64,000 bases of DNA from an uncultured Alphaproteobacteria bacterium (GCA_937920085.1 CALETE010000041.1:1-64000); one strand, 5' to 3'. Counted from the first letter of the stretch, positions 25,382 through 34,332 are shown. The notes: generated from the sequence alone by a model not told the origin. Made by a program: numbers and translations.

Positions 25382-26224
25382 ATGACCACGCCCCCGCGCA
25401 TATCGACCTATTTCCATGTGCACCTGGTGTCTGACTCCACGGGCGAAACCCTAAATGCCATGGCCCGGGCGGTGTGCGCCCGGTTTGAAAACATCCTGCC
25501 GATTGAACACATCTACGCCCTGGTGCGCTCACCTCGGCAGCTGGAGCGCGCCCTCACCGATATTGAGGCCGCGCCCGGAGTGGTCATCCATACCATTGTC
25601 GAAGACGATCTTCGCTCGGCCCTGGAAGAGGGTTGCCGGCGGCTGGATATGACCTGCATTGCCGCCCTCGACCCCCTGGTCTCGGCCATGTCACGCTATC
25701 TGGGCGCGTCCTTGAGCCGCCGGGTGGGTGTGCAGCACACCCTGGATAATGACTATTTCAACCGTATGGACGCCCTGAACTACGCCATTGGCCATGATGA
25801 CGGCCAGGGGGGCCAGGATTTAGATCAGGCAGACGTCATACTGGTCGGTGTGTCTCGCACCTCTAAAACCCCGACCTGTATTTATCTGGCCCATCGCGGG
25901 GTAAGGGCGGCCAATGTGCCCCTGGTGCCTGGCCAGCCCATCCCTGAAAAGCTCTTGGCAGCACGGAATGCTATGGTCGTGGCCCTGACGGCGTCTCCGG
26001 ACCGGCTGATTCAAATCCGCCGCAATCGCCTGCTGTCGCTGAAAGAAGATCGCGCCTCGACCTATATCGATGTGGATGCAGTGAGGGAGGAGATCGTCCA
26101 GGCCCGACGCCTCTATGAAAAGCAGGGCTGGCCGGTGATTGACGTGACCCGCCGGAGCGTTGAAGAAACCGCCGCCGCAGTCCTAAACCTCTTAAATGGC
26201 GGCCGTGGACAGATCGAGGTCTAG
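25382..26224 (+). CDS. Pyruvate, phosphate dikinase regulatory protein (DUF299)
   Basis: PPSR-type bifunctional kinase/phosphorylase that regulates PPDK or PEP synthase by ADP-dependent phosphorylation. From ATG 25382 (280 residues): FHVHLVSDSTGETLNAMA, VQHTLDNDYFNRMDALNYAI and a P-loop-like VGVSRTSKTPTCIYLAHRG, then VPLVPGQPIPEKL. The frame is open back to 25295 but that part belongs to the origin region. First gene rightward of the origin, and head of a run with maf, aroE and coaE. Confidence 0.94.
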   Translation: MTTPPRISTYFHVHLVSDSTGETLNAMARAVCARFENILPIEHIYALVRSPRQLERALTDIEAAPGVVIHTIVEDDLRSALEEGCRRLDMTCIAALDPLVSAMSRYLGASLSRRVGVQHTLDNDYFNRMDALNYAIGHDDGQGGQDLDQADVILVGVSRTSKTPTCIYLAHRGVRAANVPLVPGQPIPEKLLAARNAMVVALTASPDRLIQIRRNRLLSLKEDRASTYIDVDAVREEIVQARRLYEKQGWPVIDVTRRSVEETAAAVLNLLNGGRGQIEV

Positions 26225-26230
26225 ATTCCC

Positions 26231-26827
26231 GTGAATGAAAAACTGACCCTTGCGTCAAAGAGCGCGGCCCGAACGGCAGTGCTGAGAGGCGCCGGCCTGA
26301 CCTTTGAGACCCGGGATTCCCAGGTCGATGAAGACGTGACCAAGGCCGCTCTCTTGGCCAAAGGGGCTTCGCCCCGGGAGATTGCCCAGGCCCTGGCTGA
26401 GGAAAAAGCCTTGGCCGTGTCGAAGGTCGAGCCCGGCCTGGTGATCGGCGCAGATCAGACCCTTGAATTCGAAGGCCAGCTCTATGACAAGGTTTCGGAT
26501 GTGAAAGCGGCGCGGGCCCGGTTGCAGCAGCTGCGCGGCCACCCCCACCACCTACACTCTGCTGTGGTTCTGGCCCGGGATGGTGAGGTGGTTTGGCGCG
26601 ACACGGTGACCGCGACCCTGACCATGCGCGATTTTTCCGATCGCTTCCTGGATACCTATCTCGATGCCGAAGGCACCGCAGCCCTGGGCTCGGTGGGCTG
26701 TTATCGTATGGAGAGCCTGGGGGTTCAGTTGTTTTCCGCCATTGATGGGGACTATTTCACCATTCTGGGCCTGCCCTTAATGGGTCTCTTGGAGCGGCTT
26801 CGGGCCCATGCGGTTTTGACCCCATGA
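26231..26827 (+). CDS. maf: Maf-family nucleoside triphosphate pyrophosphatase
   Basis: House-cleaning pyrophosphatase acting on canonical or modified nucleotides. 198 residues from GTG 26231, six bases after PPSR. Motifs: LASKSAARTAVLRGAGL, the VIGADQTLEF catalytic Asp region, KVSDVKAARARLQQLRGH and EGTAALGSVGCYRMESLG. A small conserved neighbour of aroE and coaE beside the origin in Caulobacterales. Its stop overlaps the aroE start. Confidence 0.93.
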   Translation: MNEKLTLASKSAARTAVLRGAGLTFETRDSQVDEDVTKAALLAKGASPREIAQALAEEKALAVSKVEPGLVIGADQTLEFEGQLYDKVSDVKAARARLQQLRGHPHHLHSAVVLARDGEVVWRDTVTATLTMRDFSDRFLDTYLDAEGTAALGSVGCYRMESLGVQLFSAIDGDYFTILGLPLMGLLERLRAHAVLTP

Positions 26828-27675
26828 ACATAACTGGAAAAACCCGATTGGCTGGGGTTGTCGGACAGCCCATTGCCCATTCCCTTAGCCCAATCCTGCA
26901 CAATGCATGGCTGACCGCGACGAACCTTGATGGGATTTATGCCCCGTTTGGCATAGCAGAACCGCGGTTCGAGGCGTTTATAGACGGCTTGCGCGGCGGG
27001 GCGATCCGCGGGCTCAATATCACCCTACCCTTCAAGATCCGGGCCCTGGCTATGGCTGACCAAATCAGCCACCGTGCCCGTCTGGCTCAGGCCGCCAATG
27101 TTCTGGTGTTTGCAGAAGATGGCACCCTGCAGGCCGACAATACCGACGGTGCCGGACTGATCTGGGCCTTCGCCAGTCAGGCCCCTGGGTTTGACCCCTC
27201 GGCAGGACCCGTGGCGATTATCGGCGCAGGTGGCGGGGCCCAGGGGGCGGCAGCCGCCTTCCTCGAAGCCGGCTGTCCTAAGGTGCGGCTCTTTAATCGA
27301 ACCCTCGAAAAGGCCGAGCGCGTGGCTGAAAACCTGGGGGCTGGCGTCGAGGCCTGGAACCTTGCAGATGTAGAGCAGGGTCTGCAGGACGTCATGGCCG
27401 TAATCAATGCCACCTCGGCTGGCCTGCTGGGCGGAGGCCTGGCCCTGCCCCTGGAGGCGACCCCTGTGGATGCGGTCATTATGGACATGACCTATAAGCC
27501 CCTGATTACCCCCTTCCTTAGCCAGGCCTTGGACCTGGGCCGTCGCACGGTGGATGGTCTGGAAATGTTGATTGGACAGGCCCGGCCGTCTTTTGCCGCG
27601 TTTTTTGGCCAAGATCCCCCCGGCGAGGTCAATGTCCGCCACCTTGCCCTATGCGCCCTGGAGGCCAATTCATGA
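26824..27675 (+). CDS. aroE: Shikimate dehydrogenase
   Basis: NADP-dependent reduction of 3-dehydroshikimate in aromatic amino-acid synthesis. In 283 residues: VVGQPIAHSLSPILHNAWL (shikimate-binding Ser-x-Ser and the lead Lys nearby), LNITLPFKIRALAMADQIS with the catalytic Lys, ADNTDGAGL, the nucleotide motif IGAGGGAQGAAAAFLEAG, and NATSAGLLGGG. Overlaps maf and coaE by four bases each. Confidence 0.96.
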   Translation: MNITGKTRLAGVVGQPIAHSLSPILHNAWLTATNLDGIYAPFGIAEPRFEAFIDGLRGGAIRGLNITLPFKIRALAMADQISHRARLAQAANVLVFAEDGTLQADNTDGAGLIWAFASQAPGFDPSAGPVAIIGAGGGAQGAAAAFLEAGCPKVRLFNRTLEKAERVAENLGAGVEAWNLADVEQGLQDVMAVINATSAGLLGGGLALPLEATPVDAVIMDMTYKPLITPFLSQALDLGRRTVDGLEMLIGQARPSFAAFFGQDPPGEVNVRHLALCALEANS

Positions 27676-28292
27676 TCACCTTGGGTCTTACCGGCTCCAT
27701 CGGCATGGGCAAATCAACCACGGCGGCCATGTTCCGCGCGGCGGGAATTCCGGTCTATGACGCCGATGCTGCGGTGGCAGAGATATATCTGAAGGGCGGC
27801 GCCGCCGTTGAGCCCCTGGAGGCGACCTTTCCTGGGGTGACCCGAGACGGGGCCGTGGATCGCGAAGCCCTGCGCCAAAGGGTGCTTGGGGACGACGAGG
27901 CCATGGCCAAGCTCAATGCCGTGGTCCACCCCTTGCTTGGCAAGGACCGCTTGGCGTTTTTCGCAAAGGCCCAGGCGGACAAGGCCGATCTGGTGGTTCT
28001 GGATATCCCGCTCTTGTTCGAAACCGGGGGCGAGCGGAACATGAATGCGGTGGTGGTGGTGTCTGCCCCTGCGGATCAACAGCGCCAGCGGGTTCTGGCT
28101 CGGGAAGGCATGACCCCAGAGCGTCTAGACGCCATTTTGGCCCGGCAATTACCCGACGCCGAAAAACGCGCCCGGGCGGACTTTGTCATCGACACGGGTC
28201 GGGGTCTCGAGGCCGCTGAAGCGCGGGTGAGCGCTGTGATCGCCGAGGTTCGGGCCCAAGCCGCAGCTGGAACCTTGCGAAACCCCGGCTGA
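27672..28292 (+). CDS. coaE: Dephospho-CoA kinase
   Basis: Final step of coenzyme A synthesis. From ATG 27672 (overlapping the aroE stop as ATGA) 206 residues: P-loop GLTGSIGMGKSTTAAMF, IPVYDADAAVAEIY, LVVLDIPLLFETGGE and RQRVLAREGMTPERLDAILARQLPDAEKRARADFVIDTG (lid and core motifs). The ORF opens at 27651, upstream of the usual start. Confidence 0.96.
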   Translation: MITLGLTGSIGMGKSTTAAMFRAAGIPVYDADAAVAEIYLKGGAAVEPLEATFPGVTRDGAVDREALRQRVLGDDEAMAKLNAVVHPLLGKDRLAFFAKAQADKADLVVLDIPLLFETGGERNMNAVVVVSAPADQQRQRVLAREGMTPERLDAILARQLPDAEKRARADFVIDTGRGLEAAEARVSAVIAEVRAQAAAGTLRNPG

Positions 28293-28298
28293 TCCACA
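28290..28298 (+). promoter_or_regulatory. DnaA-box-like 9-mer TGATCCACA
   Basis: TGATCCACA, the form called a G-box at the Caulobacter origin, overlapping the coaE stop. It lies about 3.3 kb from the origin candidate, in the coaE-dnaQ gap, and is a single copy; it may regulate dnaQ or be chance. Confidence 0.3.
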
Positions 28299-28351
28299 GG
28301 GCTTGCATTAAGCCAAGTTGCTCGGGCCGGCGAAACGCGCCATGAAACACC

Positions 28352-29053
28352 ATGGCCCGCGAGATCGTCCTCGACACTGAAACCACCGGATTCGAGCCCC
28401 ACCTGGGTCATCGGCTGGTGGAGCTCGCCGCCCTGGAAATCGAAGATTTTATTCCGACCGGCCGCAGCTTTCACATCTATATCGACCCAGAGCGGGACAT
28501 GCCGCCAGAGGCGGAGAAGGTGCACGGCCTCTCGGCTGCCTTTTTGAGGGGCAAGCCGAAATTTGCTGATCCTGAGGTGGTTGAGGCATTTTTAGACTTC
28601 ATCGCCGATGCGCCCCTGGTGGCACACAATGCCAGCTTTGACCGGGCCTTTGTGAATTGGGAGTTGAACACCCTTGGCCGGGAGATCTTGCCCGAAGACC
28701 GATGGGTCGACACCCTGGCCCTGGCGCGGCTGCGGTTTCCGGGCATGCACAATTCTCTCGACGCCCTGTGCAAGCGGTTCAAGATTTCCCTGGCGGAGCG
28801 GGACAAGCACGGCGCCCTGATCGACGCCCGCCTGCTGGCGGCCGTTTACCTGGAACTGAAAGGTGGCCGCGAACGCTCCCTAGAGCTCGTAGCGCAAGCC
28901 AAGACCGTGGTGTTTGGCACGCTGCGGGAGAATGCCTATGGCCCGAGGCCCCGGCCCTTGCCGCTCAGATCCACCGATGCCGAGCGCGCCGCCCACGCCG
29001 CCTTTGTCCTTCAGCAGGTCAAGAGCGAACTTTGGAAGAAGCTGGGGGTCTAA
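28352..29053 (+). CDS. dnaQ: DNA polymerase III subunit epsilon
   Basis: Proofreading 3'-5' exonuclease of the replicase. 233 residues with ExoI VLDTETTGFEP (DxE), ExoII LVAHNASFDRAFVNWEL and ExoIII HGALIDARLLAAVYLEL, including the DEDDh His. The C-terminal tail with LRSTDAERAAHAAF is likely the alpha-subunit contact. 59-bp gap after coaE. Confidence 0.96.
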   Translation: MAREIVLDTETTGFEPHLGHRLVELAALEIEDFIPTGRSFHIYIDPERDMPPEAEKVHGLSAAFLRGKPKFADPEVVEAFLDFIADAPLVAHNASFDRAFVNWELNTLGREILPEDRWVDTLALARLRFPGMHNSLDALCKRFKISLAERDKHGALIDARLLAAVYLELKGGRERSLELVAQAKTVVFGTLRENAYGPRPRPLPLRSTDAERAAHAAFVLQQVKSELWKKLGV

Positions 29054-29068
29054 CCCAATTCAGCCTAA

Positions 29069-29566
29069 TCAGGCGTTGCCCGCCACGACACCCTGGCCCT
29101 CGGCCTGGGCCTTGCGGGCGGCATAGACCCCGGCGAAGTCGATGGGGTCTAGCAGGAAGGGCGGGAAGCCGCCGTCTGTGGTGACGTCGCCGATAATCCG
29201 CCGGGCATAGGGGAAGAGGTAACGCGGGCATTCTACCAGCAGAACCATTTCCATGTCCTCAGCCGAGACGCCTTCAATGGCAAACAGGCCGCCATAGAGC
29301 AGTTCGACCACAAACAGCGGGCCGTCTTCGCGCATGGCCCTGGCGGTGAGCTTAAGATCGACTTCAAAAAAGCCGTCATCGCGCCCGCGGGCGTTCATCT
29401 CGACACCCATGTCGATTTGCGGCTGGGGCCCACCAGACCGCAGGACATCCGGCGACAGGGGGTTTTCGAAGCTCAAATCACGAATGAACTGGGTCAGAAT
29501 TCGAATGCCAGGTTCAGCGGCCTGGCCGTTGACTGTTGGCGCTGCGGACTGATCAGTATCGCTCAT
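29069..29566 (-). CDS. secB: Protein-export chaperone SecB
   Basis: Tetrameric chaperone that keeps preproteins unfolded for SecA. 165 residues: IRILTQFIRDLSFENPLSP, DGFFEVDLKLTARAM, LLYGGLFAIEGVSAEDME, LFPYARRIIGDVTTDGGFPP and LDPIDFAGVYAARKAQA, the highly conserved core. Convergent with dnaQ, divergent from the Tim44-like gene. Confidence 0.97.
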   Translation of the reverse strand: MSDTDQSAAPTVNGQAAEPGIRILTQFIRDLSFENPLSPDVLRSGGPQPQIDMGVEMNARGRDDGFFEVDLKLTARAMREDGPLFVVELLYGGLFAIEGVSAEDMEMVLLVECPRYLFPYARRIIGDVTTDGGFPPFLLDPIDFAGVYAARKAQAEGQGVVAGNA

Positions 29567-29722
29567 GGCAGGGTTCCGTCAGGATTGGGATGTCCATTTA
29601 CATCCCCTTCAAGGCCGCGGCTGCTAACATGAGGTTGGGGGCGATGCAATGACAGCCCTGACGCGGCGCGAAGAACACCCTATATGAAGACTTCCGTAAC
29701 CCAAGTGAGCGACGAAGCCTAA

Positions 29723-30334
29723 GTGCTCCAGATGATCATCTTCGCGGCCCTGGCCGCCGTCGTCCTGTTCCAGCTTTATTCGGTGCTGGGCCGCAGGGTA
29801 GGTCGACAACCCGAAGACGCCGCGGCCGGGACAGCCCCCACTCCGCCTCGGGGGGATCAGCCCCCTGCCACCGATGCGCCAGCCTTGAGCGATGCAGATG
29901 CCTCTGGATTGACGGCCATCCGTGCCCGGGACGGGAGTTTCGATCTCCCGAGCTTTCTCAATGGTGCCCGCTCAGCCTATCAAAAAATCGTCCAGGGGTT
30001 TGCGGCTGGGGATCGCGAGGCTCTGAAAGACCTGTTGTCGGCCCCGGTCCTGGCGGCCTTTGAGACGGAAATCACCGCTCGCGAGGCCGATGGCCGTACG
30101 GAGACGGTAGAGTTTCTGCAATTTCCCCGGGCGGATTTGGATAAGGCTTTGGTGGAGGGCGACAGGGCGCGTCTGACCGTGCGCTTCCTGGGCGAACTCC
30201 GCAGCCGCACCAAGGGGCCCGAGGGCGAGGGCATCGAAGATCGGCGTACCGCCGAATTGTGGACCTTTGAGCGGGCTTTGGACAGTCGCGACCCCAACTG
30301 GGTTCTGGTCCAAGTCAGCCCAGCAGAGGCTTAA
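29723..30334 (+). CDS. Tim44-like domain protein, membrane-anchored
   Basis: A homologue of mitochondrial Tim44, which tethers Hsp70 at the import channel; bacterial versions (TimA-like) have unclear roles. GTG 29723 gives MLQMIIFAALAAVVLFQLYSVLGRR, a single N-terminal membrane helix typical of the family, followed by a Pro-rich linker (about 30-70) and the Tim44 domain (FLNGARSAYQKIVQGFAAGD, LKDLLSAPVLAAFETEITA, VRFLGELRSRTKGP, ELWTFERALDSRDPNWVLVQV). ATG 29732 is an alternative start. Beside secB and mltA, consistent with envelope export. Confidence 0.88.
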   Translation: MLQMIIFAALAAVVLFQLYSVLGRRVGRQPEDAAAGTAPTPPRGDQPPATDAPALSDADASGLTAIRARDGSFDLPSFLNGARSAYQKIVQGFAAGDREALKDLLSAPVLAAFETEITAREADGRTETVEFLQFPRADLDKALVEGDRARLTVRFLGELRSRTKGPEGEGIEDRRTAELWTFERALDSRDPNWVLVQVSPAEA

Positions 30335-30338
30335 GGTC

Positions 30339-31478
30339 TTGCGTCTGGCCAGGCTGGCGACCCTCGCGGTCCTGCTGGTCTTGAGTGCCTGCGCCACAAG
30401 CCCAAAGACCGGGCCCGCCTCCCTGCCCATTTCGCCCGTACCTGGGTCCCCCTTGCCTGGGCCTCAGGCATCTGGCCCCCAGGCTCCTGCCCCTGTCGCC
30501 ACCGTGAAGGAGCGGTTTTCAGATCTTCCCGGCTGGCCCCAAGAAAATCATGCCAGCGCCTTCAAGGTGTTTCGCCAAACCTGCCAGGCTGGCCGGGAGC
30601 CCACCATGTTTGTGGTCTGTCGTCGGGCGCAAACCATGGTTGATCCAGATGACGCCCACGCCCGGGCATTCTTCGAAGATAACTTCGACCCGGAGCGCCT
30701 GAGTGGCGAAGGCCTGCTGACCGCCTATTTCGCCCCTGAATATGAAGGGCGCTCTGTTCCAGATGAAGACTTCTTCGCCCCGGTTCGACCCAGACCTGCC
30801 GATATGGTGGTCAAGGATGGCCAGGTTTGGCAGCTGAGCCCCGAGGGAAAGCTTAGCCCCTATCCGGATCGCGCCACGATCGAGGGGCTTCCCGCCAGCG
30901 ATGCTGTTGCCTGGATGCGGCCAGAGGACCTGTTTTTTCTTCAGATTCAAGGGTCAGGGGTTCTGACCTTTGAGGACGGCCATCGGGAAAAAGTCCTCTA
31001 TGCCGGCAATAATGGACGGCCCTTTCAGGGGATTGCTGCGCCCATGCGTCACCAGGGCCTCTTGCCGGAAAATGGCACCTCCGGTGACGCCATCCACAGC
31101 TGGCTCGCCGCCCATCGGGGTTCAGAGGCCGAGGCCGTCATGCACCTTAATCCTCGCTATGCTTTTTTCAGGACGGCGCCCGATGATGGTCTGCCCCCCC
31201 TGGGGGCCGCTGGCCTGCCGCTTCCGGCCGGCCGCGCCATTGCCATCGATCCCCAACGCCACAGCTATGGCGAGCTTATCTGGATTGACGCCGACGTCCC
31301 TAAACTGTCGGGTGCCTTCCCAGCCTATCGCCGTCTGGTGGCCGCCCTCGATACAGGCGGTGCCATAAAGGGGGATGTGCGCGCTGACCTCTATATGGGC
31401 CAGGGCGCGGCGGCTGGATTTGAGGCGGGCCGGGTTCGCCATAGTCTGCGTATGCACAGGCTGGTTCCGAGGCCATGA
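30339..31478 (+). CDS. mltA: Membrane-bound lytic murein transglycosylase A
   Basis: Cleaves peptidoglycan glycan strands to 1,6-anhydro ends. The annotated frame can open at 30267, but a TTG at 30339 with an AAGG just upstream and four bases after the previous stop gives MRLARLATLAVLLVLSACAT, a lipoprotein signal with lipobox LSAC. The 379-residue product shows GLLTAYFAPEYEGRSVPDEDF, MRPEDLFFLQIQGSGVL, AGNNGRPFQGIAAPM and a terminal ALDTGGAIKGDVRADLYMGQG with the catalytic Asp of the MltA barrel and 3D domain. Overlaps the Smr gene by four bases. Confidence 0.93.
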   Translation: MRLARLATLAVLLVLSACATSPKTGPASLPISPVPGSPLPGPQASGPQAPAPVATVKERFSDLPGWPQENHASAFKVFRQTCQAGREPTMFVVCRRAQTMVDPDDAHARAFFEDNFDPERLSGEGLLTAYFAPEYEGRSVPDEDFFAPVRPRPADMVVKDGQVWQLSPEGKLSPYPDRATIEGLPASDAVAWMRPEDLFFLQIQGSGVLTFEDGHREKVLYAGNNGRPFQGIAAPMRHQGLLPENGTSGDAIHSWLAAHRGSEAEAVMHLNPRYAFFRTAPDDGLPPLGAAGLPLPAGRAIAIDPQRHSYGELIWIDADVPKLSGAFPAYRRLVAALDTGGAIKGDVRADLYMGQGAAAGFEAGRVRHSLRMHRLVPRP

Positions 31479-32026
31479 AGCGTCCGGTTCGTCCCGAAGA
31501 GCAAAGGCTCTGGTCTATGGTGGCCTCGACGGTCCACCCCCTGCCTGGGCGCAGTCAACCGGTTGCCCCATCTGCTTCGACCGAAAAGCCAGCCTTGGGG
31601 GATGCCATTTCAGCGCCAAGGCCGGGGGCCGGTGGGCTTGCGGCTGGACCCATTCCAACTGGGCCTGCCCTGGCCCCCACCACGAAATCTAAGGTCATAG
31701 AGCCAGGGCGCCGCCACCGGATCGCCAAGGAGCGGGACCCTATCGGTGCCCATATCGACCTGCACGGTATGGATCAGGCCCGGGCTCGGAGTGTTCTGGA
31801 GGCCTTTATCTTTAGGTCCTGGAATGAGGGCATGCGCGCAGTTTTGGTGATTACCGGCAAGGGTTTACGGGGGGACGGTGTTCTGCGGCGCATGACCCCG
31901 GAATGGCTGGCTGATCCGCGCCTGCGGGATGTGGTGGCAGGAATTTCAGAGGCCCAGAGGCGGCACGGCGGCGAAGGTGCCCTCTATGTTGCCCTCAAGC
32001 GCCATCCCAGAGCCGTATCTCTCTAG
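31475..32026 (+). CDS. Smr (small MutS-related) domain protein
   Basis: A protein with a disordered Pro/Arg-rich N-terminal half (about 1-85) and a C-terminal Smr domain, DPIGAHIDLHGMDQARARSVLEAFI with the DLHG motif and VITGKGLRGDGVLRRMTPEWL (TGxG). Smr domains are nicking nucleases or RNA-binding modules. 183 residues. Follows mltA with a four-base overlap. Two bases separate its stop from the convergent symporter gene. Confidence 0.92.
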   Translation: MKRPVRPEEQRLWSMVASTVHPLPGRSQPVAPSASTEKPALGDAISAPRPGAGGLAAGPIPTGPALAPTTKSKVIEPGRRHRIAKERDPIGAHIDLHGMDQARARSVLEAFIFRSWNEGMRAVLVITGKGLRGDGVLRRMTPEWLADPRLRDVVAGISEAQRRHGGEGALYVALKRHPRAVSL

Positions 32027-32028
32027 GC

Positions 32029-33285
32029 CTAGGTCTGTGCCTCGGCCTTACCCTGGCCCCAGCGGGCGGCCCAGGCGGTGATGCCCACATCGCTGGTGAC
32101 ATTGCCCAGGGTGCGGGAAAAGTCTGGAAAGGTCTCAACGGCCAGCAGCAGGGGCAGGAGTTCCATGGGAACGCCCATGGCCCCACAGATGGGCACTAGG
32201 GTGGTAAAGAAAGTCACGGAACTGGCAACGCCTACGGCAGCCAGGCTGACAATACAGGCCACCACCACGCCCACGGCCAGCTGAGCTGGCCCCAGATGGA
32301 CCCCGTAAATATGTGCCACATAGATGGCCACAGCCAGATTGCCGGGTGGGCTGGTAATGCGGAACAGGGCAACAGCCATGGGTAGGACGAGACCGCGCAC
32401 CCCCTGAGGCACGCCAAGTTTCTCTGTGGCTTCCAGCATCACCGGCAAGGAGGCGAGGGAGGACTGGGTCGAAATCGCCATAGCCTCCACGGGGATCAGG
32501 GCGGTGAACAGTTTTCCAGGGGCAATCTTGCCACCGAAGATCGCCATGATCAGACCCAGTACCCCGGCCAGCAGGCACATGATCGAAACAATCACCACAT
32601 ACTGACCCAATATGCCCACCGCGCCGAACCCGGTCTTGGCGCCCACCACAAAGGCCAGCAGGAAGACCCCCAGGGGCGCAATCTTCAGCACCCAGCCGAC
32701 AATAACCATCATGGTGGCTTGAACCGCATCGAACAGGCCAAACAGCACATCTCGACGGCCAGGATCCAGCCGGGTCGCCGCCAGACCAAATACCAGACCA
32801 AAGAACACGATCGAGGCCATGGCCCCCTCTGCCGCCGCCTTGATGGGGTTGGCAGGGATGAAGGATTTGAGCATGTCCGTCACAGGCGGGGAGGCCGGGA
32901 CCTGGGACCCGAGCCCATGGGCTGAGGCGCGCAGGGCCTCTGCAGCAAGCTTGGGCGCTGGCCAAATATCCAGCAGGGCTGGGGTGGCAATGGCGGCAAT
33001 GGTGGTGGAGACCAGCAGCATGACGGCGAAGGCCAAGAGGCTACGGCCTGGCAGGCCGCCCCCCTTCAGGGCCCCCGCTGCCTGAGCCACCCCCACCACC
33101 AGCAAGGAGAAGACCAAAGGAATAATCGTCATGCGCAGGGCGTCGAGCCAGATTCCGCCCAGGGCCTGGCTTGTGGTCACCAGCTGGGCCGCAAGTCCGG
33201 GGGACAGGTGGGGCGACAGAGCGCCGAGGACGAGGCCAAGGATCAGGCCGGCAAGGATGCGGGTGGTGAGAGAGTTAAACGCCAT
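32029..33285 (-). CDS. Dicarboxylate/amino acid:cation symporter (DAACS)
   Basis: Inner-membrane sodium- or proton-coupled uptake of C4-dicarboxylates or acidic amino acids (GltP/DctA family). 418 residues with about eight hydrophobic segments, an N-terminal TRILAGLILGLVLGAL, MTIIPLVFSLLVVGVAQA (TM3), the serine-rich IEAMAISTQSSLASLPVML-type hairpin loop (AISTQSSLASLP) and PMAVALFRITSPPGNLAVAIYVA (TM7 region). The serine-rich STQSS motif marks the HP1 loop. Substrate not determinable from sequence. Confidence 0.92.
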   Translation of the reverse strand: MAFNSLTTRILAGLILGLVLGALSPHLSPGLAAQLVTTSQALGGIWLDALRMTIIPLVFSLLVVGVAQAAGALKGGGLPGRSLLAFAVMLLVSTTIAAIATPALLDIWPAPKLAAEALRASAHGLGSQVPASPPVTDMLKSFIPANPIKAAAEGAMASIVFFGLVFGLAATRLDPGRRDVLFGLFDAVQATMMVIVGWVLKIAPLGVFLLAFVVGAKTGFGAVGILGQYVVIVSIMCLLAGVLGLIMAIFGGKIAPGKLFTALIPVEAMAISTQSSLASLPVMLEATEKLGVPQGVRGLVLPMAVALFRITSPPGNLAVAIYVAHIYGVHLGPAQLAVGVVVACIVSLAAVGVASSVTFFTTLVPICGAMGVPMELLPLLLAVETFPDFSRTLGNVTSDVGITAWAARWGQGKAEAQT

Positions 33286-33396
33286 GTGATGAGGATTGCC
33301 GTAAGCGGCGGCTCTGACCAGCCCAAAACGCGCATTTTTCAGATTGAACGCGAAGGCGCCTGCAATTGGGCGTGTTTGCCACTAACCTTGCCGATT

Positions 33397-34002
33397 ATGC
33401 GTCGCGTGCTTCTTCCCTTGGCTATTTTGAGTGTCGCCGGGTCCGCCTGGGCCACTGACCCCGGCAGTGTGCACCCCAAGGACACGGTGCGCGATGCCGT
33501 TATGGCGCCCCTCGAGGATCTCGATCTTAAGGAAATCCCCATACCCGAGGCCCTGTCGCGGGCCCGGCATGACCCCTATGCCCTCGAGGGCTTGACCCGG
33601 TGTGAAGGCATTGCCGCTGAAATCGGGCAATTGGATGCGGCCCTGGGGCCAGACCTTGATGAGGCTCCGCCCCCTGATCAGAGGTCGAAGGCCGCAAAGC
33701 TGACCGACGAGGTAAAGGGCGTTGGCTTAGCGCAGGTGCGGGAGCAAACCCGCAGCCTCCTGCCGTTTCGCGGCTGGGTTCGCAAGCTGAGTGGGGCTGC
33801 AGCCCATGATAAGAAACTGGCTGCGGCCATCCGCGCAGGGGAGGTCAGACGCGGGTTCTTGAAGGGCACCGGCATGCGCATGAACTGCGCCCCACCCGCG
33901 GCCCCTTCCTGGTTTGTCCCCCTTGAGCCGATCAAGCCTAAGTCGCCGCCGAGTCTTTGGGATCGCTTTGTGGCCTGGATTAGATCCTGGTGGCCGTTCT
34001 AG
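33397..34002 (+). CDS. Exported protein of unknown function
   Basis: From ATG 33397 (201 residues): signal peptide MRRVLLPLAILSVAGSAWA, then a mature domain with KDTVRDAVMAPLEDLDLKEI and YALEGLTRCEGIAAEIGQLD, a central region with VREQTRSLLPFRGWVRKLSG, a paired Cys in RCEG and MNCAPP, and a Trp-rich C-terminus LWDRFVAWIRSWWPF that could be a membrane-surface helix. I recognise it as a type of conserved alphaproteobacterial periplasmic protein but cannot name a family. Divergent from the symporter; stops three bases before convergent hisE. Confidence 0.8.
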   Translation: MRRVLLPLAILSVAGSAWATDPGSVHPKDTVRDAVMAPLEDLDLKEIPIPEALSRARHDPYALEGLTRCEGIAAEIGQLDAALGPDLDEAPPPDQRSKAAKLTDEVKGVGLAQVREQTRSLLPFRGWVRKLSGAAAHDKKLAAAIRAGEVRRGFLKGTGMRMNCAPPAAPSWFVPLEPIKPKSPPSLWDRFVAWIRSWWPF

Positions 34003-34005
34003 CCC

Positions 34006-34332
34006 CTAGGCATCCCGCGCCGCTTTTTCTTGTAGGCCTGAGGTGCCCTCACGGCGTTCGAGCTGGGCGGCAATGTCATCGAGGGACACACCAGATCCTG
34101 CCAAGAGGACTAGGAAATGATAGATCAGGTCTGCGCTTTCCCCGGCCAGTCCGTCCGGGTCGCCCTGAACGGCTGAGATCACCACCTCTACCGCCTCTTC
34201 GCCGAACTTCTTGGCGGTGCGCTCGACCCCTTGAGAGAGGAGAAGTGCAGTATAAGAGCTCTTGGGGTCAGCTCCCTTGCGGGCCTCAATGGTGGCGTTC
34301 AGCCGTTCCAGGGCGTCAGAAAAACGGCTCAT
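34006..34332 (-). CDS. hisE: Phosphoribosyl-ATP pyrophosphohydrolase
   Basis: Second step of histidine synthesis, PR-ATP to PR-AMP. 108 residues: SRFSDALERLNATIEARKG, SYTALLLSQGVERTAKKFGEE (EAVE following) and GESADLIYHFLVLLAGSGVS, the MazG-like metal motif. Last gene of the operon; its start overlaps hisF by four bases. The stand-alone hisE without hisI fused is usual for alphaproteobacteria; hisI is not in the window. Confidence 0.95.
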   Translation of the reverse strand: MSRFSDALERLNATIEARKGADPKSSYTALLLSQGVERTAKKFGEEAVEVVISAVQGDPDGLAGESADLIYHFLVLLAGSGVSLDDIAAQLERREGTSGLQEKAARDA

